The position numbers and the translations under genes were made by a program. 20,157 nucleotides of DNA from Chara braunii (Eukaryota; Streptophyta; Charophyceae; Charales; Characeae): assembly GCA_003427395.1 (NCBI GenBank), contig BFEA01000206.1, positions 2,139,979-2,160,135 of the forward strand, read 5' to 3'. Below the pieces are notes generated by a model that saw only the letters and a list, made by a program, of their open reading frames with translations, did no database searches and was not told where the DNA came from. Of this stretch, positions 9,990 through 18,194 are shown in pieces; positions within the stretch are counted from its first letter, which is position 1, and each line of letters starts with the position of its first letter.

Positions 9990-11480
9990 ACACTCGCAGT
10001 ATTTGGATTGGTAGACAACTCGACTCAGGCTCATACAATTCGATACAGACCCCAACCACCCAAGCCAGATTTAAGCAAAACTCACAACAGACTCAGGCAG
10101 TCCAACGCAAACTCGGATAATTCAATACAGGCTCAAACAATTTGGTGTAGAATCAGAAGGCTCAGCAGGAGTCTCAACTTTCTTATGTTTGGACTTGCTG
10201 AGCACTACCTTACACAGCAAGTGGTTCAGTCAGTGAGTGGCCAAGTACTGACTCGACAAAAATACAGTGAAATTTGTGGACTCATCTTGAGCCTTGCAAA
10301 ATCAGAAGTTTCACATGCTTAATCAGCGCTCGACAAGGTACAGTCCATGTTCCGTTGACTTGTTTAGGCCGACTCAGCGGTTGCGAACTCGGTTGCAAAC
10401 TTGATTAACGACGGACTTGGACGACTCCCGACGAACCCAAACAGGGGGTCTCACAGGCTGGCCAATAGGCTCATACCAGGCATGACCAATCACGAGATCA
10501 ATTCCCTGGATCAACGATACTTGAGTTTAGATAGGCTATGGATCCGGACTTAGTGAACTCGGCGCAGATTCAGTGAACTCAGTATAGACTCTGCAAAATC
10601 AGCACACAACCCACGGCTAAACCTCCTTGGCTGATCACTCGGGTTCCTTGATCGGTGGCTGACTCGCTTCAGAGGCTCCAAACTTGAGAACAACTCTCTT
10701 CCCTTGAAAACTGGAATCGCCTGAGTAGCGGGCGGCCTATTCTAATTATTGATGGGCTAGAACGTGAAGGGAAATATGAGAAGTGGTGAGGTTCTCGTGG
10801 TGAAATACAGTTTAGTCAGGGACAAGAGAGAAGGGTGGGAAGAAAAGGAATGCTGGGATATTGAACATCATAAACAGGCTCAGCGAGAATTGGCAGTTAG
10901 AATGGTTAAGGAGGAGAATTACATAGAGTATGTAGCCTATTTTTACGGCCATGATGGCAGGCTGCACAACACCAGTTCCTCTCTAGAAACAGTGGAGCAG
11001 GCCGGGCAAGGCTCATGCGAGCTCAGTAGTACTCGAACTATCCTCTCGTCGGACCCCATTAACATGCGAACAACAGAAGTTGCGGTTTCACCGTAAGGCG
11101 AAGGTACATGGTCATCGTGATCCGGTGGTCCAATGAATCAGTTCAATTATCACTCAGATTGGAAGATTGATATCCAGGCAAATCATCAAACAGTGCTCAG
11201 ACAACGATCGAACATAACATAATCAGTCGTCAGGCGTCAGCAAGCGGACAACAGGTTGTGCTCAGTTTTTGGTGACCATTGTGTGGTAACTTTTAGCTTC
11301 AGCAGGCCTTAAGCAACCTCTACTCAGCAGTATTCAGTTTCAGTCGGAAACCTCAACAGCTTTCTGTTTTCTCAGTCCGCAATTTCCTCAGAGTTCAGTT
11401 TCCCAGTCAGCAGTCAATCAGTAATGTTCAGTTCTCCACCAGCGGCCAGCAACTGTAGTTAAAAGCGACAATCAGAAACC
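9990..11480. other. Degenerate CTCAG/TCAG-motif-rich region
   Basis: Short motifs ACTCAG, CTCAGC, GACTCAGG and TTCAGT recur throughout without a fixed period. Local pairs can be aligned, for example AATTCGATACAG near 10038 against AATTCAATACAG near 10119, and AGTGAACTCGG near 10554 against AGTGAACTCAG near 10572. The last part, about 11330-11440, is almost entirely CAGT/TCAG strings. It precedes the 217-codon ORF, so it could be a leader or promoter-side region of the same unit, but this is inference. Confidence 0.5.
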
Positions 11481-11593
11481 GTGACTAGAGACTGCACTCA
11501 CGACAGTATTCAAGAGGTACTCAAGCGGGGGACATTTGTTAATCAAGCGTGATCATTCTTCTCAACGTCAGGGAGTAACTATTCACCAAACAC

Positions 11594-12247
11594 ATGAGAG
11601 AGATCAATCCCATTACGATTGACCAGCAGGTCCTCGACAGCCTCAACCGGTTGGCCCTAAAAGAATGTTTCCCCTACAAATATGTCAGAATTGATGGTTT
11701 CAAGCGTGAAGGTCTGTCAATCTTCATTGCTCTCACAGAGTTTGTAGAAGGTACGGTCAAGGATCTGCGGATCTATCTAAAGAAAGGGAATGAGGCTCAT
11801 CCACATTTTGATGCAGTGTGGGCTGCAGCAGCCGGGTATGTGCAGTGGGAAGTTGAGAGGCTCCAGGGGAATACAAAGCTAGTCTATAGCATTGGACCTA
11901 AGCTCTTCACTGACTATCCCAAGCCTCCGGTCTCTTACTATCTCACTGATGGCTCCTATTGGGGTGGACTGGCGGACTTGGCAAAGAGGTACATATCGCC
12001 TGCAGTGATTGATTACGAGGCTGTGACTGAGCCATCAGAGTTTCCACACCTCGGGAGGGGCATTTTCTCTCGGCCCTATCTCCCCACGTTATGGGAGGAA
12101 TTTTGTGCCATGCTTGACTTCCGCATTATGGGACTTGGCTGGAAGTGTCTGGAACTTGTGGGCTACAGGTGGCTTTACATTCAGAGTCCACAACCTCAGA
12201 GAGTACGGAGACATGGCAAGAAGCCCAGACGACAGGCAACAAAGTGA
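11594..12247 (+). CDS. Unrecognised 217-aa protein with basic tail
   Basis: I do not recognise this protein. It is a clean ATG-to-TGA frame of 217 codons, by far the best unexplained frame in the window. Its composition is balanced and globular, with no signal peptide and no obvious membrane segment. Aromatic residues are frequent in the second half (Y115, Y116, Y122, W123, Y133, Y141, W167, W183, Y191, W193, Y195). Residues 203-213 form a strongly basic tail (RVRRHGKKPRR) that could be a nuclear-localisation or nucleic-acid-binding segment. There is no CCHC zinc knuckle, protease or transferase motif, so it is not a normal retroviral-type gag. A potential AATAAA lies about 300 bp after the stop. 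It sits between a TCAG-rich stretch and a minus-strand LTR, so it may be an accessory ORF of a transposable element, a captured gene fragment or a single exon. Confidence 0.55.
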   Translation: MREINPITIDQQVLDSLNRLALKECFPYKYVRIDGFKREGLSIFIALTEFVEGTVKDLRIYLKKGNEAHPHFDAVWAAAAGYVQWEVERLQGNTKLVYSIGPKLFTDYPKPPVSYYLTDGSYWGGLADLAKRYISPAVIDYEAVTEPSEFPHLGRGIFSRPYLPTLWEEFCAMLDFRIMGLGWKCLELVGYRWLYIQSPQPQRVRRHGKKPRRQATK

Positions 12248-12542
12248 CTAATGGAGAGTGAAGTTTAGAGGGTTGAGTGAGGACTCTTGATTGGTGCTGG
12301 CCGTGTTCTCCTCCATATGTACTCTCTGAGACTATTATGAGTTCTCATTCTTCCCTCATCTATTTGCCTTCGTCTTTGCTTGAGTCAGTCAGTCTTGCTT
12401 CTTTGCCTAGCCATGCTTGAGGTTTGCATTCTTTAATGATTCTGTCACAGTTCTCAAAATCAGACTGATATAATTGATGCATGCATAGCACCCCATAATT
12501 TTATGATTGTTATTTGCATGATTCTCTGCTGTTCCGAATCAA

Positions 12543-12548
12543 AATAAA
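12543..12548 (+). promoter_or_regulatory. Candidate polyadenylation signal AATAAA
   Basis: A perfect AATAAA about 296 bp after the stop of the 217-codon ORF. Position and orientation fit, but the hexamer is common by chance and no cleavage site can be shown. Confidence 0.3.
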
Positions 12549-12565
12549 AGATTCCCAAGACCGGG

Positions 12566-12609
12566 GTCCGGCGAAGATCGTAATTTAAGGGTCTCGCTCG
12601 AAGCCGGAC
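12566..12609. other. Inverted repeat GTCCGGC...GCCGGAC
   Basis: Seven-base arms at 12566-12572 and 12603-12609, about 30 bp apart, between the 217-codon ORF and the LTR primer site. No function is assigned. Confidence 0.4.
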
Positions 12610-12743
12610 GCACACAACAGGAAGGGATTTGCATTATTTAATTCATTTTATTTATTGCAATCAACAACAAATCCTGCGTGACAGCCTGTTGGCTTTCTGG
12701 TCGCCCTAAGTGGCCGAACTAGAAAAAAGTGCGACATAGGGCG

Positions 12744-12765
12744 GGTTCGAACCGCTCCGATACCA
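12744..12765 (-). promoter_or_regulatory. LTR primer binding site (initiator-Met tRNA type)
   Basis: On the minus strand this reads TGGTATCGGAGC and then GGTTCGAACC. TGGTATCAGAGC is the well-known primer site of plant LTR retrotransposons, complementary to the 3' end of initiator-Met tRNA; here there is one mismatch. The next ten bases match the T-arm part of the same tRNA, but the few tRNA bases between the two blocks are missing. It lies one base from the LTR end at 12767, as expected. It shows that the element's internal region runs toward lower coordinates. Confidence 0.7.
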
Positions 12766-12766
12766 G

Positions 12767-13254
12767 TGTAACGAGCGGGAGGCTGAGGGAGACAGGGAGA
12801 GCCGAGGGACAGGAGAGAGAGAGGGAGAGAGTGAGAGCACACACACACACTCACTCACTCGACACGACGGACTCGGACTGAGGGTCAGACGCAGACACGG
12901 TGGCAAGGCACAAAGTCGAAGTCTTGGATCCCGAATGCCGAAACGGCAAGTCACACTGAGTACGAGTACAACAACAGAGAACTGGTACGAGACTGGTCCC
13001 CGTACCGTACGGGGAGCCGGTATAAGTACCGGTGACACGTATGGCACCAGGGGCATTTTTGCAAAGGCCCCGAGGGCAGAACTGAAAAATGCAGTATTTG
13101 AAAGTGGCGCCCGAATTGCAGCATGGCGCCACTTGTCCAAAATCCTACGGTACCAAAGGAGGGGTTTGGAAAAAGGGTGCCAGGCCGAAAACGGGATGCA
13201 GCTGAAACAACAAAAAGATAGACCAGGGATCGAGCCCTGGCGGAGTCCGTAACA
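12767..13254 (-). mobile_element. LTR of a minus-strand retrotransposon, 488 bp
   Basis: Read on the minus strand, the segment starts TGTTACGGAC and ends CTCGTTACA, giving the canonical TG...CA ends with near-inverted TGTTAC/GTTACA. A primer binding site follows its end at once. The other border coincides with the first base of recognisable plus-strand pol sequence. Inside are four strong dyads (12998-13014, 13017-13032, 13102-13134, 13223-13240) and GA- and CA-rich simple sequence near the primer-site end. No second copy of this LTR is seen in the window, so the element is either truncated on the left or extends in a form I cannot recognise. Open frames across it (for example 12706-13269 minus) are chance. 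Confidence 0.72.
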
Positions 13255-15627
13255 CCAGCGACCTTCCAAAGATCTATGAATGAGTTGTTTAGACAGTGGT
13301 TGGACCAGTTCGTCATTGTATATCTGGATGATATTCTAGTGTATAGCAAAACACTAGAAGATCATGAAAAACACTTACGTCTAGTACTTGGGAAATTGCG
13401 CGAGGCCAATTTTAAGTTAAATCCCAAGAAATCTGAATTTGCTAAGTCCAAAGTTTTGTACTTAGGACATATAGTAAATGAAGATGGGCTGAGGTCAGAG
13501 GCAAAGAAGATTGCAGCGATTAGAGATTGGCCACAACCTAAGTCCCTTATTGATCTTCGCTCCTTCCTTGGTTTAGCAAACTACTATAGGAAGTTTGTTA
13601 GAAACTTCTCACTGATTGCTGCACCAATGAGAAAACTGCTGAAGAAAGGAACTATGTGGTTATGGGATAAGGATTGTGAGTCTTCCTTTCGGAAACTAAA
13701 GCATGTTTTGACTCACTACCCTGTGTTGAAAATCGCTGACCCATCTCTTCCCTTCATTGTCACAACTGACGCAAGTCAGTATGGTATTGGTGCTGTCCTT
13801 CAACAGGATGATGGAAAGGGCTACAAACCAGTTGAGTTTATGTTTGCACGCCTACCTACTGAAAAGGTTGCCAATTCTACCTATGAGAGGGAACTGTATG
13901 CCTTAGTCTGTGCATTGCAAACTTGGAAGCACTATTTGTTAGGGAGACACTTCACGATGTATTTTGACCACTCTACCCTGAAGTGGATCAAGACACAACG
14001 CAGACTCTCTGACAAACTAGTACGATGGTCTGTCTTTATTGATACCTTTGACTTTGAGTTGAAAATGATCAAAGGAAAGTCGAATGTGGTGGCAGATGCA
14101 TTGTCTAGGAGAAGTGACTTCTTTGGAGCAATTGTCTCTTATTTGGATGTAGGGCAGGAAGTAAAAGAAAAGATTCGTCAAGGATACGCGACAAATCCTA
14201 TATGGAAACCTATCATTGACACTGTACTCAAAGATCCATCCCTACTTCCTGGCTATAAGATCATTGATGGTTTACTTTTCTTAATAGACCAAACCGAACA
14301 AAGATTGTGCATCCCTCATAAAGAAGAGATTAAAAGCTTGTTGATTGGGGAATGTCATGATTTTGAAGGACACTTTGGATTCAAGAAAACATATGCCGAA
14401 GTGAGAGAACGTTTTGAATGGAAGGGTATGAAGGAAGACGTACTAACTTATGTTCGTACCTGTCTGGTGTGTCAGAGGAACAAACCTTCACACGAGAACC
14501 CACTGGGTCTCTTGAGACCATTGCCGATTCCTAGCGAACCAGGTGAGTCCATCTCTATGGATTTTATGAGCCTTGTAAAGAGTCGAAACGGCAATAGCCA
14601 GGTGATGGTGATTGTAGACCGTTTCTCTAAATACGCCATGTTCATTCCCTTACCTGCTGAAGCAAAAACTGAACTTGTGATTCAAAAGTTTCAGATGCGA
14701 TGGGTAACTGAGTATGGGTTTCCCCTATCTATTGTGTCTGACAGAGATACAAGATTCACAAGTATGCCATGGCAAAAGTTGATGGAGGCATACGGTACTC
14801 GCTTGACTATGTCGTCAGGACGACATCCTGAGACGAATGGCCAAAGTGAGCAGATGAACCGTCTGTGCCAACAACTGTTGCGCATGTATGTGAGGCCTGA
14901 TCAAATTGATTGGGATGAGAACCTGCCCAAGATAGCCAGTGCGTATAATAGTAGTGTTCACACTGCAACTGGTCGTTCTCCTAACGCACTGCACAAAGGA
15001 TGGAAACCCACACGTCCCATTGATGTTCTAACTCGGGACCAGTTTCTTAGATTACCACCAGGGACTCGTGAGTATGCAGTAATGTTTCAGCAAGACATAC
15101 AAAAGGTGAAAGAGAACTTAAAAAAAGCTCAAGATCAAATGATAACCCAAGTTGATAAACATTGCCGACCTTCATCATTTAAGGTAGGAGATTTAGTCTG
15201 GGTCAGGTCTAAAGAGTTCTCACTAGAAGAAAACATATCGCAGAAACTGCTGCCTGTCTATTTTGGACCCTGGGAGGTTCTCAAAGTTATAGGAGATGAC
15301 GAGGGACCGTCATACAGAATAGATATCCCTCCTCACCTTAGAACCTATTCCGTCTTCCATGCCTCCAAATTGTTACCTTATGTGGAAGGAAATGAATTTC
15401 CAAACAGACCATCAATGATACCCCCTTCCATGGATGGAGAATATGAAGTAGAAAAAATTACTGAGCATGAATATTTTTCCACCGGAGGACGTGGACGTCC
15501 GCAGAAGCAATTCAAGGTAAGATTTAAATCTCAAACACCTTCTGAAGATAGATGGTTTACCAAAAGGCAATTACTTGAATCTGCTCCTGACATAGTCTCT
15601 GCATACGAAAGAGGATTGAGGTCTTAA
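13255..15627 (+). mobile_element. 5'-truncated Ty3-type retrotransposon body
   Basis: Only the 3' part of the coding region remains. The first codons after the LTR border (13255 on) read PATFQRSMNELF, which matches the conserved RT segment just before the YxDD motif in Ty3 elements. Gag, protease and the RT fingers are absent. A 3' LTR was not recognised after 15627: no purine tract followed by TG could be paired with a second copy, because the 5' LTR is missing. Confidence 0.85.
13276..15627 (+). CDS. pol: Ty3-type pol fragment: RT-RNase H-integrase-chromodomain
   Basis: 783 codons from the first ATG to TAA, without interruption; in-frame homology begins earlier, at 13255. It encodes the enzymes that copy the element's RNA into DNA and integrate it. 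Residues 1-120 are the end of reverse transcriptase, with the catalytic YLDD at 16-19. RNase H is at about 158-278 with candidate catalytic D165, E206, D231 and D274 (ADALSRR at its end). The integrase zinc finger is H361, H366, C396 and C399. The integrase core has D429, D489 and E525, with the standard 35 residues between the last two. A GPY/F-type module follows at 656-701 (GPW 664-666), then a chromodomain-like tail at about 722-776, which in chromoviruses guides integration to chromatin. All catalytic residues I can place are intact. Protease, gag and the RT fingers are missing, cut off by the LTR insertion, so the product cannot support transposition. The ATG is an internal Met of the original protein, not its native start. 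Confidence 0.92.
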   Translation: MNELFRQWLDQFVIVYLDDILVYSKTLEDHEKHLRLVLGKLREANFKLNPKKSEFAKSKVLYLGHIVNEDGLRSEAKKIAAIRDWPQPKSLIDLRSFLGLANYYRKFVRNFSLIAAPMRKLLKKGTMWLWDKDCESSFRKLKHVLTHYPVLKIADPSLPFIVTTDASQYGIGAVLQQDDGKGYKPVEFMFARLPTEKVANSTYERELYALVCALQTWKHYLLGRHFTMYFDHSTLKWIKTQRRLSDKLVRWSVFIDTFDFELKMIKGKSNVVADALSRRSDFFGAIVSYLDVGQEVKEKIRQGYATNPIWKPIIDTVLKDPSLLPGYKIIDGLLFLIDQTEQRLCIPHKEEIKSLLIGECHDFEGHFGFKKTYAEVRERFEWKGMKEDVLTYVRTCLVCQRNKPSHENPLGLLRPLPIPSEPGESISMDFMSLVKSRNGNSQVMVIVDRFSKYAMFIPLPAEAKTELVIQKFQMRWVTEYGFPLSIVSDRDTRFTSMPWQKLMEAYGTRLTMSSGRHPETNGQSEQMNRLCQQLLRMYVRPDQIDWDENLPKIASAYNSSVHTATGRSPNALHKGWKPTRPIDVLTRDQFLRLPPGTREYAVMFQQDIQKVKENLKKAQDQMITQVDKHCRPSSFKVGDLVWVRSKEFSLEENISQKLLPVYFGPWEVLKVIGDDEGPSYRIDIPPHLRTYSVFHASKLLPYVEGNEFPNRPSMIPPSMDGEYEVEKITEHEYFSTGGRGRPQKQFKVRFKSQTPSEDRWFTKRQLLESAPDIVSAYERGLRS

Positions 15628-16189
15628 CATTTCTGCGATGGAACTCGGAATTGGGCCGGCAGGAATGCAGTAATTCGTGTGCATCAAGGTCTGCACGGGG
15701 CCCAGACCCGCCCCAGGCCACACTGGGCTGTGTGACCAGGCACTGCCCAGGCCCAGACTGCTGCATCCGGCTGTGAGACCGAACGCTGCAGATGGAAATT
15801 CAAAGGTAAAAGTCCACTGTAGAGTCAAAGGTACCATGCACAGGCCGTTGGCCAGATACACTCACTTGTGATGTGCAGGTACCAAGACAGCATCGAGGCC
15901 AAAAAAGATTCCGGTTTCGGTATAATCTGAGCCCTCGTCTGTATTGAGATCTGGACGACTGAGGGAGGCAGCATCCGGGGCTCAGACCCCGAGTCAACAG
16001 TACGTAAGGACTGACTCTTCGGCATTTGATATTCATTCAGTCACGTCAATGCTAACTTTCTATTTGGACGACGACGCTGGCTCTATGCTGAGACGCTGGC
16101 TGGACGCTGGCTTCTGGCTGGCACTTGTGAGATACGGCGGCGCGCTGCTTGCCAGACATGCTGGCTGGCTTGCTCTTGTCTACTTGGTA
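15628..16189. other. Post-pol non-coding stretch
   Basis: This should hold the 3' untranslated part of the Ty3 element and perhaps its LTR. GC-rich repeated strings such as CCCAGGC, GGGGCCCAGACCCG and GGGGCTCAGACCCC recur, and GCTGGC is repeated around 16077-16175. No LTR border could be fixed. Confidence 0.4.
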
Positions 16190-16269
16190 TGCTGACGTGG
16201 CAGCTGCCACGCGTTGCTGCTGACGTGGCCGCTGCCACGTGTGTTCGTGTTGATGTGGCGGCTACATTG
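16190..16269. repeat. Self-complementary ~28-bp tandem repeat
   Basis: Units at 16190-16214 and 16218-16242 share TGCTGACGTGGC, one variable base (A or C), then GCTGCCACG. A third unit, at about 16247-16269, is degenerate (TGATGTGGCGGCTACATTG). Each unit is itself an inverted repeat (GTGGC...GCCAC). The second ends in CACGTG, a G-box core. Confidence 0.75.
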
Positions 16270-16508
16270 NAGAGATACAGCTGTTCTGATTCATCGTACT
16301 CAGGAGGTGATCACGACTGTGGAAGGATCAGAGATACGTACCTGTTTATCTTGATGTTGATGATGCTCCAGCGCTGATGATGGACTATTGATGTGCCACG
16401 TGGCACTTTGAGGAGGACTTCAGATATCGTTCCAATCATTGTTGCTGAGGTGGCGACATTGGGAGGGAAGCCCGAAGAGGAAGTGGGCNCAGTATTCTTC
16501 TCCACCCN
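16270..16508. other. Three unresolved bases (N)
   Basis: Single Ns at 16270, 16489 and 16508. The first directly abuts the self-complementary repeats, which suggests a region that is hard to sequence or assemble. Any frame across these bases is uncertain. Confidence 0.95.
16393..16406. other. Perfect 14-bp palindrome with CACGTG core
   Basis: GTGCCACGTGGCAC is its own reverse complement. It resembles the arms of the tandem units 150-200 bp upstream and may be a dispersed copy of the same motif. Confidence 0.6.
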
Positions 16509-17101
16509 CTAAGTCTATCTTCCCAACCTCTTGCTTATTCGTCTGTGTATGTTATCCATCTCTCTGTATCTGGTAACGATTTCACTATTGATATCTCATC
16601 AGCTGGTTGACGATTTGTGGACTTGCATTCTCAACAAGTATCATCACGACTTGGGTTCATTACACTATTTAGTATATTGTATTTACACCATTCTCTCTAA
16701 ATATTTGGATAAGGATATGCAAACGCAGCAAGACTCTAAAGCTAATTAGTAAATTGTTCTAAAAAGGGAAAAACGATTCAAAAATATAAATTGAAGTAAA
16801 TGATAAATTCCATTGCGGAATTTCAAGCTTGTAGCCTCTAGCATACAATGCCATGACGAAAGTACAAAACCTTTCCCTATATACCATCCTGCAAAACCAC
16901 AGCCAAGGGAATGGCCTTTTGGCAGAATAGGCGGCAAAAGAAGACCCTGTTGAGCTTAACTCTAGTTCGAAGTTCGAACCTGTGAAATGACTTGAGACTT
17001 GTTGAGGGGTGTAGAATAAGTGGGATCTTTACAGGGCAAGTGAAAGGCAGGCTGACAAAACCGCATTCTTGAAAAGCATACATAATACATATTAGATCGT
17101 T
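16509..17101. other. AT-rich non-coding stretch, no gene seen
   Basis: Only short frames without an ATG or a motif. The sequence leads into a pure A run at 17102, so its end could be the 3' end of a retroposed transcript. Confidence 0.35.
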
Positions 17102-17125
17102 AAAAAAAAAAAAAAAAAAAAAAAA
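17102..17125. repeat. Poly(A) run of 24
   Basis: Twenty-four consecutive A residues. It could be the tail of a LINE, SINE or processed copy inserted on the plus strand, or just a mononucleotide repeat. No flanking target duplication was identified. Confidence 0.9.
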
Positions 17126-17191
17126 CAACCAACAACAACTTAGTAACTTTGGGCCCAGTTCCTGGCACGTGCTGCTCCCCACGAATAGATC

Positions 17192-17322
17192 GGAGCCCAT
17201 TATCCAAAAGAAGAAGAAGAAGAAGAAGAAGAAGAAGAAGAAGAAGAAGAGGATACGATTGTGCCATGTTTTTGGAGCCCATTATCCAACAAAAAAAAAA
17301 GGATACAACTGCGCCATTTTTT
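17192..17322. repeat. Tandem duplication with (AAG)n expansion in one copy
   Basis: Copy 1 (17192-17273) and copy 2 (17274-17322) both start GGAGCCCATTATCCAA and end in GGATACnAnTGnGCCAT plus T's. Copy 1 holds an (AAG)n run of about 14 units (17205-17250) where copy 2 has only ten A's. Confidence 0.9.
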
Positions 17323-17606
17323 CCCCTTACCATTGTGTCACCTACGCCAATGGCGAGAACTCCAGCAAAGGGTGCCAGGGGCATCTGTTCATCGAAAGAC
17401 GGTGACGAGGACATCCACACTGGCAGTGCGCACCCCATTAACAGAGAGATGTGGCTGTCTCATTCAATTCGATTCGATCGGAATGTGTTGCATGAAAAGA
17501 TTTGGAGATCATTGGAATTGAGCACCCCGCAAAGCATGACGTTGACTTACAGCCATACGCTTAGTGAAACCAAAGGTAGACATGAGCCAAGCCAAAGGTC
17601 AGACAG
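17323..17606. other. Short unique stretch, no gene seen
   Basis: An open frame crosses from the AAG run into this stretch, but its start lies in low-complexity DNA and it has no motif. Confidence 0.35.
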
Positions 17607-17676
17607 AGGATCACGGGGAGAGGATCACGGTCAGAGGATCACGGTCAGAGGATCACGGTCAGAGGATCAAGACAGG
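17607..17676. repeat. 14-bp minisatellite, 5 units
   Basis: AGGATCACGGTCAG units start at 17607, 17621, 17635, 17649 and 17663. The first and last are slightly diverged, the middle three identical. Confidence 0.95.
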
Positions 17677-17817
17677 CTGTAGACACAGAGAACCATCAGG
17701 AATGATCTCTCTCTCTTGTGCATGGAGCAGAACGAGAGACGGAAAGAGAAGGAAACATTTATCTTGCGCAAGTGTGCACAGTTGCAAGCACACTGGTGAA
17801 ACCAGAAACAAATGCAT

Positions 17818-17960
17818 AAAGTAACAAACAGACCCGCAGAGTCGAAAACGCAAGAGTGACACCCACAAAGTAACAAACAGACCCACAGAGTCGAAAACGC
17901 AAGAGAGACACCCACAAAGTAACAAACAGACCCGCAGAGTCACAAACGCAGAGTGACAAG
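17818..17960. repeat. 49-bp minisatellite, 3 copies
   Basis: Units start AAAGTAACAAACAGACCC at 17818, 17867 and 17916, exactly 49 bp apart, and run through GCAGAGTCG, AAACGCA and GTGACA with few differences. The last unit is slightly shortened. Confidence 0.95.
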
Positions 17961-18194
17961 GGATCAGTCAATCACCAGTAAAGAATTGGCAAAAAAGCTT
18001 CAATATATAAAAAGTACGAGGACTGAGAGCCCGGCGGGGCTGAACGGTAACAAGTACTAACAACATGTAATACTTGTAATTTTGTTAATAAACAGGTCAT
18101 CAGTTCAGACCATGAAGGCATCACTAATGGTTAATAGGTGGTGTCATTTTCAGCGAATTTTTCACCGAAACTGCTATAATTCCCTGAATTCTTG

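Noticed and set aside
9891-10322. 143-codon plus-strand frame
   Set aside because: It starts at TTG, then runs into the CTCAG-rich repeats, and no family motif is visible.
12711-12765. tRNA-like string (GTGGCCGAACT... GGTTCGAACC...CCA)
   Set aside because: It cannot be folded into a cloverleaf: the T-stem does not pair properly and there is no anticodon arm. The primer-site explanation fits better.
13105-13115. TGGCGCCCGAA, matching a Lys-tRNA type primer site on the plus strand
   Set aside because: It is not preceded by a CA-ending LTR, is part of a perfect dyad inside the minus-strand LTR, and lies only 150 bp before mid-RT sequence.
12706-13269. 187-codon minus-strand frame
   Set aside because: It runs through the whole LTR and into antisense pol, and its content is LTR simple sequence.
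16374-16380. CTGATGA, a hammerhead ribozyme core string
   Set aside because: No GAAA partner or suitable stems at the right distance.
17149-17682. 177-codon plus-strand frame with a poly-Arg run
   Set aside because: Its length comes from the AAG repeat and the 14-bp minisatellite, both free of stops.
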